This document shows positions 8,169 through 18,890 of a DNA stretch of 64,000 nucleotides, piece by piece. Location: the NCBI RefSeq assembly GCF_002179965.1, contig NZ_NGUQ01000015.1, positions 1 through 64,000 on the forward strand, written 5' to 3'. A program made the position numbers and the translations under genes. The notes below the pieces were generated by a model. That model was not told where the DNA came from. It made no database searches and saw only the letters and a list, made by a program, of their open reading frames with translations. Within the stretch, counting starts at the first letter, position 1. Each line of letters starts with the position of its first letter. This DNA is from Pandoraea sp. PE-S2T-3. Lineage in GTDB: Bacteria > Pseudomonadota > Gammaproteobacteria > Burkholderiales > Burkholderiaceae.

Positions 8169-10247
8169 ATGAATACGCCGCAAACCAATCCCCTGCTTGA
8201 TACCGAAGGACTCCCCCGCTTCGCCGATATTCGCCCCGAGCACGTGACGCCCGCCGTCGACGTTCTGCTCGAGCAGGCGCGTGCCGCGGTGGACCGGGCG
8301 GCGGATCCGTCAACACCGGCGACATGGGCCAACATTCTCGACGCCGTGGAAGACGGCACAGAGGGCCTTGGCCGCGCCTGGGAAATTGTCGGACACCTGA
8401 ACGCCGTGGCCGATACGCCCGAACTGCGCGCGGCCTATAGCGACAACCTGCCGCGCGTCACCGAGTTTTCCGCCAGCGTTGGCCAGAACCTCGCATTGTT
8501 CGACAAGTACAAGGCCATCGCCGCGGGCCCCGAATTTGCCGGTCTCACGACCGCTCGCAAGAAGATTCTCGATAACGAAATGCGTGGCTTCCGCCTGGGC
8601 GGTGCCGAGCTTCCCGAAGACCAGAAGCCGCGTTTTGCCGAGATTCAGGAAGAGCAAGCTCACCTTGGCAAGGCCTTTTCCGACCACGTGCTCGACGCGA
8701 CGAACAAGTTCTCGCTGGTGATCACCGATGAGCAGGAAATCGCCGGCGTGCCTGAAGACGACAAGGCCGCCGCACGCGCCGCCGCCGAGCGCGACGAAGT
8801 TGAAGGCTGGAAATTCACCCTGCATTTCCCCTCCTATTTCCCCGTGCTGCAATACGCCGACAACCGCGCCTTGCGCGAAAAGCTCTACCGCGCCAACGTG
8901 ACACGCGCCTCGGAGCTTGGCCCGCAATACGGCGAGGGCGAGGCCGAGTGGGACAACACCAAGATCGTGGTGGAGCAACTCGCCTTGCGCCGCGAAGAAG
9001 CACAGATGCTCGGCTTCAAGAATTACGCCGAAGTGTCGCTTGAACCGAAAATGGCCGAGTCCCCGGCCCAAGTGCTCGAATTCCTCGAAGATCTGGCCAA
9101 GCGCGCCCGTCCGTACGCCGAGAAGGATTGGGCGGAGTTGCAGGACTTTGCTGCGAAGTCGCTCGGCATCGACAAGCTCGAACCGTGGGACACGGCTTAC
9201 GCTTCCGAAAAACTGCGCCAACAACGTTATGCCTTCTCGGAGACGGAAGTTCGCCAGTATTTCCCGCTGCCGAAGGTGCTGGATGGCCTCTTCCGCGTGG
9301 CCGGCACCTTGTTTGGCGTGACGATTCGCCCGCAAGACGCCGAGACGTGGCACCCGGATGTGCGCTTCTTCCGTATCGAGCGCGACGGCGAGTTGGTGGC
9401 CCAGTTCTACATGGATCTGTTTGCCCGGGAAGGCAAACGCGGCGGCGCATGGATGGACAGCGCCCGCACGCGCAAGCGCTTGCATGACGGCGCGCTGCAA
9501 ACGCCGGTCGCCTATCTCGTCTGCAACTTCCCGGCGCCCGTGGGCGACAAGCCCGCGCTCTTGCCGCACGACGACGTCATCACGCTGTTCCATGAGTTCG
9601 GTCATGGACTGCATCACATGCTCACGCAAGTGGAAGACGCAGGCGTTGCCGGCATCAACGGCGTGGAGTGGGATGCCGTCGAGTTGCCGTCGCAATTCAT
9701 GGAAAACTTCTGCTGGGAATGGGATGTGCTCGAGCACATGACCGCCCACGTCGAGACTGGCGCACCGCTGCCGCGCACGCTGTTCGACAAGATGATCGCC
9801 GCCCGTAACTTCCAGAGCGGTCTGATGATGCTGCGTCAGGTGGTGTTCTCGGACTTCGACATGCACCTGCACTATGACTTCGACCCGCGTGGCCCGGAGT
9901 CGGTGCTCGACGTCTCGCGTCGTATCAACGACCGCCTGCACGTGACGCCGCAAGCCGAGATTTCGCGCTGGCCGAATACGTTCAGCCACATCTTTGCCGG
10001 TGGGTATGCCGCGGGCTACTACAGCTACAAGTGGGCGGAAGTCCTCTCGGCGGATGTGTACGCAGCGTTCGAAGAAGCGGCGAAGGTCAGCGGCACGGTG
10101 CTCGACACCGCGACGGGGACGCGCTATCGCGACGAGATTCTCGCCGTCGGTGGCAGCCGCGAAGCGATGGAATCGTTCATCGCGTTCCGTGGCCGCGCGC
10201 CGCAAGTCGATGCACTACTGCGACACAGCGGCATGTCGGCAAGCTGA
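8169..10247 (+). CDS. prlC: M3 family zinc oligopeptidase (oligopeptidase A type)
   Basis: Cytoplasmic metallopeptidase that degrades short peptides, including cleaved signal peptides in Escherichia coli. The protein is about 692 residues, standard for oligopeptidase A. The zinc motif HEFGH is at about residues 475-479 (FHEFGHGLHHML), and the third ligand Glu lies in ENFCWEWDVL. The C-terminal YAAGYYSYKWAEVLSADVY block is a hallmark of the family. The ATG at 8169 is preferred over an in-frame ATG at 8154, because homologues open close to the N-P-L-L motif. A terminator follows at 10314. Confidence 0.95.
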   Translation: MNTPQTNPLLDTEGLPRFADIRPEHVTPAVDVLLEQARAAVDRAADPSTPATWANILDAVEDGTEGLGRAWEIVGHLNAVADTPELRAAYSDNLPRVTEFSASVGQNLALFDKYKAIAAGPEFAGLTTARKKILDNEMRGFRLGGAELPEDQKPRFAEIQEEQAHLGKAFSDHVLDATNKFSLVITDEQEIAGVPEDDKAAARAAAERDEVEGWKFTLHFPSYFPVLQYADNRALREKLYRANVTRASELGPQYGEGEAEWDNTKIVVEQLALRREEAQMLGFKNYAEVSLEPKMAESPAQVLEFLEDLAKRARPYAEKDWAELQDFAAKSLGIDKLEPWDTAYASEKLRQQRYAFSETEVRQYFPLPKVLDGLFRVAGTLFGVTIRPQDAETWHPDVRFFRIERDGELVAQFYMDLFAREGKRGGAWMDSARTRKRLHDGALQTPVAYLVCNFPAPVGDKPALLPHDDVITLFHEFGHGLHHMLTQVEDAGVAGINGVEWDAVELPSQFMENFCWEWDVLEHMTAHVETGAPLPRTLFDKMIAARNFQSGLMMLRQVVFSDFDMHLHYDFDPRGPESVLDVSRRINDRLHVTPQAEISRWPNTFSHIFAGGYAAGYYSYKWAEVLSADVYAAFEEAAKVSGTVLDTATGTRYRDEILAVGGSREAMESFIAFRGRAPQVDALLRHSGMSAS

Positions 10248-10313
10248 GCAAGCTTGTATTGGATTGACCCGATCGATGTCGGATCGGTAGTGAAGTACGG
10301 GCCGAGAGGCCGA

Positions 10314-10350
10314 GGGGCGGATCCTGAATCACTCAGGATCCGCCCCGTTT
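10314..10350 (+). terminator. Intrinsic terminator after prlC
   Basis: Perfect 14-base arms (GGGGCGGATCCTGA at 10314-10327 and its complement at 10333-10346) with a 5-base loop, followed by GTTTCCTTT. Confidence 0.8.
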
Positions 10351-10394
10351 CCTTTGGTCATTCGGGCGAGCGTCGCTGACGCGCACGGGCGCTT

Positions 10395-11033
10395 TCAACT
10401 ATCGTCATCGCAGCCGTTCGGACGCCACACGTAGCTGTTGGTCTCCCGATCGAGACACCGTGCCGCCTGAAACCGCACGGTGCAGCCGTTCTCGTACGTC
10501 CGCACGCACTCGCCGTTGTTACAGCGTGTTTGCATGCGCACCACCTGCCCTGTTGGAATCCGGCACTGTGGCTGGGGTGCCTGAGCCGCTTGCGGCGCAG
10601 GCGGGCGTTTGCCGGGACGTTGCCCGCTGTCATACCAGACCTGCGCGTTGTCGATCGCGCAATCGCCACCGCGCTGGCAGACCACGAACGCATCTTGCAC
10701 CGCAGCCGCCTTTTCGTCGCCGAGCGCCACGCCAATCTCGCCATTGCTCGCGTGAACGACTGACCAGTAAGCCGGCCCATTGCCCGCCATGATGATCTCG
10801 CAACGCCCGCCCCCGCGTCGACCCGGGGCAAGCTGACTACGACATTTGTCGAGGGCGACGAGCTTGGCCTTCGCCATGGACGTCTGGTTGCCCACGAAGA
10901 CGTAGCGCAGCGTCCCTCCCGAGCGAATTCCGGCGACGGCAGCCGCAGCGAAGCTCTGCGTGCTGGCGAGCGCCATCACGCCGCCAAATATCGCGAGACT
11001 GATCAGAGAAAGGATGCGAAGCCACATCGTCAT
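10395..11033 (-). CDS. Secreted DUF4189-domain protein
   Basis: A 212-residue exported protein of unknown function. Residues 1-29 form a signal peptide (hydrophobic core IFGGVMALASTQ, cleavage near SFAAAA). The next part resembles the DUF4189 family: a Tyr-Trp-rich segment (GPAYWSVVHASNGEIGVALG) and paired Cys (CRSQLAP, CEII, VCQRGGDCAI). The C-terminal third is Cys-rich (CRIPTG, TRCNNGEC, NGCTV, ARCLD, NGCDDD), suggesting a disulfide-stabilised periplasmic or extracellular domain after an Ala/Pro/Gln linker. An in-frame ATG six bases downstream is an alternative start. Some DUF4189 proteins act on cell-surface or wall targets, but no function can be claimed here. Confidence 0.7.
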   Translation of the reverse strand: MTMWLRILSLISLAIFGGVMALASTQSFAAAAVAGIRSGGTLRYVFVGNQTSMAKAKLVALDKCRSQLAPGRRGGGRCEIIMAGNGPAYWSVVHASNGEIGVALGDEKAAAVQDAFVVCQRGGDCAIDNAQVWYDSGQRPGKRPPAPQAAQAPQPQCRIPTGQVVRMQTRCNNGECVRTYENGCTVRFQAARCLDRETNSYVWRPNGCDDDS

Positions 11034-11236
11034 GACGGTGCCGCGGGTGCCGCTCGCGCGGTGTCTGCGTTGAATGAATCGATACCGCCATCAGACCATA
11101 GTCATGAGGCATACGATGCGGCGAGAAGAAGGGAGTTTTGTCGCCGTTTTTGCGGCTTCCGAGCCCGCTCACACTGCGGCCGAAGTTGCTCCGGCATACC
11201 TTTTCAGGACATTTATCCGCGCCTCACAAAGCAAAA

Positions 11237-11267
11237 CAGGCGGTACACCTTTCGGTGCCACCGCCTG
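11237..11267 (-). terminator. Intrinsic terminator after the phosphoribosyltransferase gene
   Basis: CAGGCGGT/ACCGCCTG outer arms with an inner CACC/GGTG stem. On the minus strand it is followed by TTTTGCTTT. It lies about 60 bases past the phosphoribosyltransferase stop, in the 297-base gap before the DUF4189 gene. Nothing else was recognised in that gap. Confidence 0.75.
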
Positions 11268-11330
11268 CATCGCGAGGCATCCGCCTCGCCGGAAACACCT
11301 GTCGGCGCCTCCGCTCACAGTTTCAAACGC

Positions 11331-11867
11331 TCAGGTACCGCGCTTGATCCACGCCGACAGATTGTGCGGGCGCAGCGTGTCGTACTCTTCGAACGGCTGG
11401 TGAATCCAGGGGTTCGTCGCCAGATAATCGACGGCGTAGTCCGGTGCCACCTTCGAGCAAGCCTTGTGCCACAGCACGGCCGAGCGCACGTCGGTCACCT
11501 TCGGGAAACGCTCCTTCAGGTGGCTGCCCACGCGCTCGAGCGTCACGCCCGAATCGACCAGATCGTCGACCAGCAGCACGCGGCCTTCCAGCTCGCCGCG
11601 CGTGATGGTGATGTACTGGGCAATGTCGAGGTCGCCGCGAACGGTGCCTTCGGCCTCACGATACGAGCTCGTCGCCAGAATCGCGAGGGGCACGTCGTAG
11701 ATGCGTGCAAGCTGGTCGCCCACACGCAAGCCACCACGGGCCAGACACAGGATCTTGTCGAATTTCCAGTTGGACTCATAGACCTTGAGCGCCAGGCGCT
11801 CGATCAGTCGATGGTATTCGTCCCACGAAACCCAGAGGTTCTTATCGTCGTTTTGGGGCAGATTCAT
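11331..11867 (-). CDS. Phosphoribosyltransferase (purine salvage type)
   Basis: A 178-residue type I phosphoribosyltransferase. The PRPP-binding motif is RVLLVDDLVDSGVTLERV, with a basic N-terminal segment ILCLARGGLRVGDQLARI typical of guanine/xanthine/hypoxanthine transferases. It probably converts a free purine base and PRPP to a nucleotide. Its position 28 bases downstream of purA on the same strand fits purine metabolism. The base used cannot be read from sequence. The ATG at 11867 is chosen over one five codons upstream because it precedes the family start region and leaves a normal spacer. Confidence 0.85.
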   Translation of the reverse strand: MNLPQNDDKNLWVSWDEYHRLIERLALKVYESNWKFDKILCLARGGLRVGDQLARIYDVPLAILATSSYREAEGTVRGDLDIAQYITITRGELEGRVLLVDDLVDSGVTLERVGSHLKERFPKVTDVRSAVLWHKACSKVAPDYAVDYLATNPWIHQPFEEYDTLRPHNLSAWIKRGT

Positions 11868-11894
11868 GGTGTGCCGTTCCAATCCTACGGGGTC

Positions 11895-13265
<1,371 letters not shown>

Positions 13266-13308
13266 CTACCCGTGTTGGGGTACGCTAGTGCCGCTTTTTT
13301 CAGCGGAT

Positions 13309-14469
13309 TCACCGGGGTGTCACAACCCACTGGCCATCTTTCTCAACGAGAACGCGGTCTCCCGTGAACTCCTCGAAGTCTTGATCGTGGCCCGGCAGCA
13401 TGCGGATAACCACCTCACCGGCGTCGCGCAGGCTCTCGATCTTGGCACGCAGTCCCGGCACATCGTCCGCAGGCGCCAAAATCGCATTACTACGCGCTTC
13501 TACCGGCGAAATTGCGGCCAACTCACGCAAATCCAACGAAAAACCGGTTGCCGGACGGTCGCGTCCGAATGCCTGACCAACCTTGTCGTAACGGCCGCCG
13601 CGAGCAATCGCGTTCGGGATGCCGTCGACGTACGCCGCGAACATCACGCCGCTGTGATACTGGTAGCCGCGCAGATCGGCCAGATCGATCGACAACTCGG
13701 CCTGTCCGTCCTTGCTCTGCGACGCCGCCAGATAGTCCAGATCGTCCAGGGCCGCCTTCACGCCGGGCAGGTCAGGCAAGACCTTACGGGCACGCGCCAG
13801 CGTCTCGGCGGGCTCGCCGTATAGCGTGGTGAGCGCCAACAGTGCGTCGCGCACATGGGCCGGCAAATCCTGCGTCAGCGCCTGAAGCTGGGGGACATCC
13901 TTCGTCGCCAGCGCGCCGAACAACTCGCTTTCCCGCGCCTCGGCCACCGGCACGCTGTCGATCAGCGCCTCAAGCACACCCGCGTGGCAAAGGTCGATAC
14001 GAATTTGCTTGAGACCTGCCAGACGCAGACAGAACAGCAGCAACTCCTGAATCTCGAGATCGGCTTCCAGCCCGCCATGACCGAAGATTTCCGCACCAAT
14101 CTGGAATGGCTCACGCGTGGCGAGCAAGTTGCGCGGGCGCGTGAACAGCACGCTGCCGGCATAGCACAGGCGCGTCACGCCCTTGCGATTGAGCAAGTGG
14201 GCATCGATACGGGCAATCTGCGGCGTGATGTCGGCGCGAAGCCCCATCGTGCGGCCGGAGAGCTGGTCGACCAGCTTGAACGTGCGCAGATCTAGGTCGT
14301 GACCGGTGCCGGTCAGCAGCGACTCGACGTACTCGAGCATCGGCGGCATGACGAGTTCATAGCCGTAGGTGCGGAAACGATCGAGCATGAGCCGGCGCAG
14401 ATCTTCGATCTTGCGCGCCTCGGACGGCAGCACGTCGGCGATATTTTCAGGGAGTAGCCAGTTCGGCAT
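13309..14469 (-). CDS. hisZ: ATP phosphoribosyltransferase regulatory subunit
   Basis: HisZ is a histidyl-tRNA-synthetase-like protein without aminoacylation activity. It is needed by the short form of HisG for the first step of histidine synthesis. The 386-residue protein keeps class II motifs ([42 protein letters not shown]) but lacks the HisRS anticodon-binding domain. A separate, true hisS at 22242 confirms this is the paralogue. The ATG at 14469 starts the conserved MPNWLLPE; an upstream in-frame start is less likely. hisG is not in the window. Confidence 0.95.
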   Translation of the reverse strand: MPNWLLPENIADVLPSEARKIEDLRRLMLDRFRTYGYELVMPPMLEYVESLLTGTGHDLDLRTFKLVDQLSGRTMGLRADITPQIARIDAHLLNRKGVTRLCYAGSVLFTRPRNLLATREPFQIGAEIFGHGGLEADLEIQELLLFCLRLAGLKQIRIDLCHAGVLEALIDSVPVAEARESELFGALATKDVPQLQALTQDLPAHVRDALLALTTLYGEPAETLARARKVLPDLPGVKAALDDLDYLAASQSKDGQAELSIDLADLRGYQYHSGVMFAAYVDGIPNAIARGGRYDKVGQAFGRDRPATGFSLDLRELAAISPVEARSNAILAPADDVPGLRAKIESLRDAGEVVIRMLPGHDQDFEEFTGDRVLVEKDGQWVVTPR

Positions 14470-14508
14470 GGGTATTTCGGTATTCAGACGGCGCGCAAAG
14501 CGCACCTT

Positions 14509-14700
14509 TTAGTGATCGGCCAGCAGCATCAGAATCAGCCCCAGCGACACGGCGGCCAGACCGAAGAATCGGATCTGGCCGGACGGCATTTCCGTTATTT
14601 TACGAAAACTTTGCCGCCACCGGTCCGGGGCGACGAACGGAAACAATCCCTCGACAATCAGCATGAGGGCCAAAGCGAGAATGAGGGTGCTGCTGGTCAC
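14509..14700 (-). CDS. Small membrane protein, DUF2065 (YjeT) family
   Basis: A 63-residue protein with two membrane segments (LILALALMLIVEGLFPFVA and FFGLAAVSLGLILMLLA) around a short charged loop (PDRWRQSFRKITEM). This is the DUF2065 layout seen next to hflC or hisZ in many proteobacteria. The GTG at 14698-14700 opens right before the first helix; a GTG eight codons upstream is also possible. Function is unknown. Position suggests a link to the HflKC membrane complex, which is inference only. Confidence 0.8.
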   Translation of the reverse strand: MTSSTLILALALMLIVEGLFPFVAPDRWRQSFRKITEMPSGQIRFFGLAAVSLGLILMLLADH

Positions 14701-14720
14701 GGGGGGACTCGGCCAAAATG

Positions 14721-14750
14721 CCACCGCCCGCGGTTGACGCGGGCGGTGGC
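14721..14750 (-). terminator. Hairpin after hflC
   Basis: CCACCGCCCGCG/CGCGGGCGGTGG arms with a short loop, followed on the minus strand by CATTTTGG. The T-run is weak, so read-through into the DUF2065 gene is likely. Confidence 0.55.
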
Positions 14751-14772
14751 GGCTACTCGGGTGTCAAGGGGG

Positions 14773-15672
14773 CTATTTTCCCGCTTTTCCGGCTGTCGCG
14801 CCAGCACCGCCCGAACTCCGCATGAAACGGAAGAAGTCGCTGTTCGGATCGGCAATGATCACGTCCTTCTTGTCACGGAAGGTCGCCTTGTACGCTTCGA
14901 GGCTCTGGTAGAACTGAGCAAACTGCGGGTCACGGCCAAACGCCTGCGCGTAGATGTTGGCGGCGGCGGCATCGCCCTCACCCTTCACCTGCTGCGCCTT
15001 GGCGTAGGCTTCGGCCACGACGACGTCACGTTGACGGTCGGCATCGGCACGAATCTGCTCGGCTTCTGCGGCACCGGTCGAACGCAACTCGTTCGCCACA
15101 CGCTTACGCTCGGCAGCCATCCGGCTATAGACCGAATCGCTGATGCCGGCAGCCAGATCCACACGACGCATACGCACGTCGACGATCTCGATACCCACTT
15201 GCGCAGCATCCTCGCCAACCTTCTGCTTGACCCACTGCATCACCTGCTCACGCTGCGACGACACGACTTCAGTCACCGTGCGCTTTGTAAAGGCTTCCTG
15301 CAAGGCCGAGCGAATTTGCTGCGTCAGACGATCCTGCGCCAGACGGTTGTCGCCCTTGAAGCTCACATAGAACTTGCGCGGATCGACAATGCGCCACTTC
15401 ACGTACGAGTCGACGATCAGGTTCTTCTTCTCGGCCGTGATGAAGCGTTCCGGCTCCGGGTTGTCGATCGTCATGATGCGCTTGTCCAGATACAGCACGG
15501 TCTGGAGCGGCGGCGGCAACTTGAACTTCAGGCCCGGCTGGCCATAGACATCCTTGATTTCGCCGAGCGAAAACACGACGGCATAACGACGCTGATCCAC
15601 CACGAACATGGTCGAGGCAAGCACGATCAGCAAGACGATCAGCGCGACAATAATGGTTCCAATACGGTTCAT
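14773..15672 (-). CDS. hflC: Protease modulator HflC
   Basis: With HflK it forms the large periplasm-exposed SPFH complex that surrounds FtsH and limits its proteolysis of membrane proteins. The 299-residue protein has an N-terminal signal-anchor (IGTIIVALIVLLIVLASTMFVV, about 4-25), then the SPFH/band-7 domain and a long charged helix (VYSRMAAERKRVANELRSTG, EAEQIRADADRQRDVVVAEA). It starts 12 bases after the hflK stop, so both are one operon. Confidence 0.97.
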   Translation of the reverse strand: MNRIGTIIVALIVLLIVLASTMFVVDQRRYAVVFSLGEIKDVYGQPGLKFKLPPPLQTVLYLDKRIMTIDNPEPERFITAEKKNLIVDSYVKWRIVDPRKFYVSFKGDNRLAQDRLTQQIRSALQEAFTKRTVTEVVSSQREQVMQWVKQKVGEDAAQVGIEIVDVRMRRVDLAAGISDSVYSRMAAERKRVANELRSTGAAEAEQIRADADRQRDVVVAEAYAKAQQVKGEGDAAAANIYAQAFGRDPQFAQFYQSLEAYKATFRDKKDVIIADPNSDFFRFMRSSGGAGATAGKAGK

Positions 15673-15684
15673 GCGCTTATCCCC

Positions 15685-17022
15685 TTAGCGTGAATCGCGG
15701 TCGCGGTTGCGCAGTGCCGCGCGCGATCGATCATGGTCGATATCCGTGGCATCGTCGGCAGCCGCCGAGCCCGTCGCAGCGTTCGTGCCCGCACCGGAGG
15801 CCGGTGCCGGGGTCGACGCGTCGCTGCGTGTGCGATCCATGATCTTGTCCAACGGCAAATACAACAGGCTGTTGTTCTTCGAGTCCACCATGATCTTCGT
15901 GGTGCGCGAGTAGATCTGCTGCATCGTATCGAGATACATGCGCTCGCGAATCACGCCAGGCGCCTTGGCATAGGCTTCCTGCACCGACTTGAAGCGATCG
16001 GCATCACCCTGCGCCTGCGACACGACGCGCGCCTTGTAACCGGCCGCCTCTTCGGTCAGACGCGATGCCGTACCCTTGGCACGCGGAATCACATCGTTGG
16101 CATACGCCTGTGCTTCGTTCTTGGAGCGCTCCAGATCCTGACCGGCCTTCACGGCATCGTCGAACGCGGCTTGCACCTGCTCCGGCGGCTGCACGCTTTG
16201 CATCGTCACGCTCGTGACGAGAATGCCCGTCTTGTACGTGTCGAGAATGCGCTGAATCGACGTGACCAGTTCGTTGGCGATTTCTTCGCGGCCGGAATAC
16301 AGCACGAAGTCCATCTTGTTCTTGCCCACGATTTCGCGCACGGCGGTTTGCGCGGCAAGATTCACCGACGATTCGGCGTCCACGTTATTGAACAGGAACT
16401 CGGTCGCATCCTTGATCCGGTACTGCACAGCGAAGCGCACGTCGATGATGTTCTCATCGCCGGTGAGCATCGACGAATCCTTCAGTGCGGTATCGCGAAC
16501 GGTGCTCGAACGGCCAACTTCGACCGATCGGATCTGCGACATGTTCACGATCTCGACCGCTTGGATCGGATACGGCAGGCGCCACTGAATACCCGAGGTC
16601 GTCGTGTATTTGTACTTGCCGAATTGCGTGACGACGCCGACCTGCCCTTCCTGCACGATGAACACGCCGGTGGCGAGCCAGATCAGGAAAGCGATGGCGA
16701 CGACAATGCCGACACCGATACCCGAGCCGCGCGAGCCGCCCGTGTAGTTGTTGGAACCGCCACCATTACCGCCTCCGCCGCCCTTGCGGCCGAAGATACG
16801 GTTCAGACGGCGATTGAAGTCGCGCCAAAGTTCGTCGAGATCCGGCGGACCATCCTGCTGCGGGCCTTGCGGTCCACGCGGGGGTTCTTTCTGATCTTGA
16901 GGATTAGGCGTGTTTGAACGGTCGGGCCGATTCGGCTCCTGATTGCCGGACGGCGTATCGCCGCCGCCGTCCCGCCCCCAGCGCGGGTCGTTCAGGGAGA
17001 AAGTCAAGCCAACTCGTCGCAT
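15685..17022 (-). CDS. hflK: Protease modulator HflK
   Basis: Partner of HflC in the FtsH-regulating SPFH complex. The protein is about 445 residues. A cytoplasmic Asn/Pro/Gly-rich N-terminus (LNDPRWGRDGGGDTPSGNQE) leads to one membrane helix (IGVGIVVAIAFLIWLATGVFIV), the SPFH domain (TTSGIQWRLPYPIQAVEIVN) and a helical coiled tail. The C-terminus ends in an Ala/Ser/Thr-rich and then Asp/Arg-rich tail. The ATG at 17022 is the nearer of two in-frame starts (the other is 17040). Neither has a strong ribosome site, so the start is uncertain by a few codons. Confidence 0.95.
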   Translation of the reverse strand: MRRVGLTFSLNDPRWGRDGGGDTPSGNQEPNRPDRSNTPNPQDQKEPPRGPQGPQQDGPPDLDELWRDFNRRLNRIFGRKGGGGGNGGGSNNYTGGSRGSGIGVGIVVAIAFLIWLATGVFIVQEGQVGVVTQFGKYKYTTTSGIQWRLPYPIQAVEIVNMSQIRSVEVGRSSTVRDTALKDSSMLTGDENIIDVRFAVQYRIKDATEFLFNNVDAESSVNLAAQTAVREIVGKNKMDFVLYSGREEIANELVTSIQRILDTYKTGILVTSVTMQSVQPPEQVQAAFDDAVKAGQDLERSKNEAQAYANDVIPRAKGTASRLTEEAAGYKARVVSQAQGDADRFKSVQEAYAKAPGVIRERMYLDTMQQIYSRTTKIMVDSKNNSLLYLPLDKIMDRTRSDASTPAPASGAGTNAATGSAAADDATDIDHDRSRAALRNRDRDSR

Positions 17023-17259
17023 CAAAGCTCTTGGAAGCATAGGTAGAAGCGTGGTGACTGAAGCGGTCTTGGCGTTGCGACCGGCGCGCCGCGTTTCGGA
17101 GCGCGCGTGTTGCCGGTTGCGCGTGGTTCCCGAATCTGGTGTGCCGATCGGCGGCCTTGCCCGGCCTCCGTCTAGTCTCTTGCCAGTTCGTCACCCGTTT
17201 CAGGCGGTGCTGCCAGTGTTCCCCGCGGCAGCCGCACCATCACGGTGTGACGTCTCGTG

Positions 17260-18465
17260 TTATCTGTCTTCTGCGCGCGGCACATCGTCCCAACGGTCGA
17301 TGAGCCGGACATCGGGCGCTTCGTGCTGCGATTGTAACCCAGCAGTGCCGGCCACAACCGCCTCGGTAATGGCCTCACGCAGCAGGTCGAGGCCCTGACC
17401 GGTACGCGCGCTCAAAAACACGCGCGTGATGCGTCCGCTCTCGTCCCGCTCGATTCTCGGCCCTTGTGCGGCCAGTTCCGGCACCGCGTCGATCTTGTTC
17501 CAAACGAGAATCTGCGGGATGTTCGCTGCATCGATCTCCGCCAGCACGGCGTTGACCTCGGCCATCTGCTCCTTGCGCACCTGACTCGAGGCATCCACCA
17601 CATGCAGCAGCATGTCGGCGTGTACCGTCTCCTCAAGCGTCGCCCGGAATGCCGCCACCAACTGGTGAGGCAACTCGCGGATGAATCCGACAGTATCCGA
17701 TAGCACGATGTTCCCGACTTCTCCCAGATAAACGCGACGCGACGTCGTGTCGAGCGTCGCGAAAAGCTGGTCAGCCGCGTAGGCATTGGCCTTGGTCATC
17801 GCGTTGAACAGCGTCGATTTACCCGCATTCGTATAGCCGACGAGCGAAATCGACATCGTGCCGCTGCGCTGGCGCGCCCGGCGTTGCGTATCGTGTTGAC
17901 GCTTGAGCCGCTCGAGCCGGATGCCCAGCGCTTTCACGCGCTCGCCGAGCAGACGACGGTCGGTCTCGAGCTGCGTCTCGCCAGGGCCGCGCAGGCCGAT
18001 ACCGCCCTTCTGACGTTCCAGGTGAGTCCAGGCGCGCACGAGGCGCGTGGACAGGTACTGCAACTGCGCGAGCTCGACCTGCAGCTTGCCTTCGTGACTC
18101 TTCGCGCGTTGGGCGAAGATATCGAGAATCAGGCTGGTGCGATCGACGACGCGCGTTTGCAGAAGATGTTCGAGGTTACGCTGCTGACCCGGTGTCAGGG
18201 CGTGATTGAAAATGACCAGATCGACGTCATGCTCTTCGATCGCAGCGCGCAATTCTTCGGCTTTACCGCTACCGATAAACAGCTTCGCATCTGGGCTATG
18301 GCGACGACCGGTAATGCTGACGACAGGCTTGGCGCCTGCGGATTTCGTCAGAAGGTCAAGTTCCTGGAGACTGGCTTCGAAATCGAGCTTGCCGAAATCG
18401 ATGCCGACGAGGGCGGCGTTTGTGATCAAACTACGCAGGGGATGGGTTTCGTGGCTGTTGGACAA
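17260..18465 (-). CDS. hflX: GTPase HflX (ribosome-associated)
   Basis: HflX is a GTPase that splits stalled or heat-damaged 70S ribosomes. The 401-residue protein has the N-terminal nucleotide-binding-like domain with Gly-rich GIGLRGPGETQLETDRRLL (155-173), then the G domain with G1 GYTNAGKST (210-218), G3 DTVGF and G4 NKID. The start is a TTG at 18465 with no clear ribosome site, so the exact N-terminus is uncertain. It lies 63 bases after hfq, behind a GC hairpin. Confidence 0.96.
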   Translation of the reverse strand: MSNSHETHPLRSLITNAALVGIDFGKLDFEASLQELDLLTKSAGAKPVVSITGRRHSPDAKLFIGSGKAEELRAAIEEHDVDLVIFNHALTPGQQRNLEHLLQTRVVDRTSLILDIFAQRAKSHEGKLQVELAQLQYLSTRLVRAWTHLERQKGGIGLRGPGETQLETDRRLLGERVKALGIRLERLKRQHDTQRRARQRSGTMSISLVGYTNAGKSTLFNAMTKANAYAADQLFATLDTTSRRVYLGEVGNIVLSDTVGFIRELPHQLVAAFRATLEETVHADMLLHVVDASSQVRKEQMAEVNAVLAEIDAANIPQILVWNKIDAVPELAAQGPRIERDESGRITRVFLSARTGQGLDLLREAITEAVVAGTAGLQSQHEAPDVRLIDRWDDVPRAEDR

Positions 18466-18490
18466 GAGCGGGATGGCGGGAAGAGAAATT

Positions 18491-18520
18491 CGCCCGGCCG
18501 GAGTGACTCCCGGTCGGGCG
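18491..18520 (-). terminator. Terminator-like hairpin between hfq and hflX
   Basis: Arms CGCCCGACCGGGAG and CTCCGGCCGGGCG around a 3-base loop (minus strand), followed by AATTTCTCTT. It probably ends most hfq transcripts and lets a fraction through to hflX. Confidence 0.6.
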
Positions 18521-18528
18521 AGCCTGAA

Positions 18529-18765
18529 TCAGGACTGCTCGGCTTCCGGATGGAAATTCACCGGACGCGCAGGCACGACCGTCGAAATGGCGTGCTTATA
18601 AACCATTTGGGTGACCGTGTTACGCAGCAGGACGACATACTGGTCAAACGACTCGATGTTTCCCTGCAGCTTGATACCGTTGACCAGATAGATCGAGACG
18701 GGAACATGCTCCTTACGCAAGGCGTTCAGAAACGGGTCTTGTAGAAGTTGCCCTTTGTTGCTCAT
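18529..18765 (-). CDS. hfq: RNA chaperone Hfq
   Basis: Hexameric Sm-like protein that pairs small RNAs with mRNAs. The 78-residue protein has Sm1 ([32 protein letters not shown]) and Sm2 ([25 protein letters not shown]), with the proximal-face Q8, the Y/F residues and the KHA motif conserved. The C-terminal tail is very short (NFHPEAEQS), as usual in betaproteobacteria. It heads the hfq-hflX-hflK-hflC group. Confidence 0.98.
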   Translation of the reverse strand: MSNKGQLLQDPFLNALRKEHVPVSIYLVNGIKLQGNIESFDQYVVLLRNTVTQMVYKHAISTVVPARPVNFHPEAEQS

Positions 18766-18890
18766 AAGTTACTCCATTGTATTTTTAGCAAATGACCGTA
18801 GCCAGGGCGTGTGCGCGCTTCCCACCCTGACTCCCACACTATAGCCGATTTTGCTAGCGTCGCCAGCAAAACCCCGCCCCGGACGGGCTT

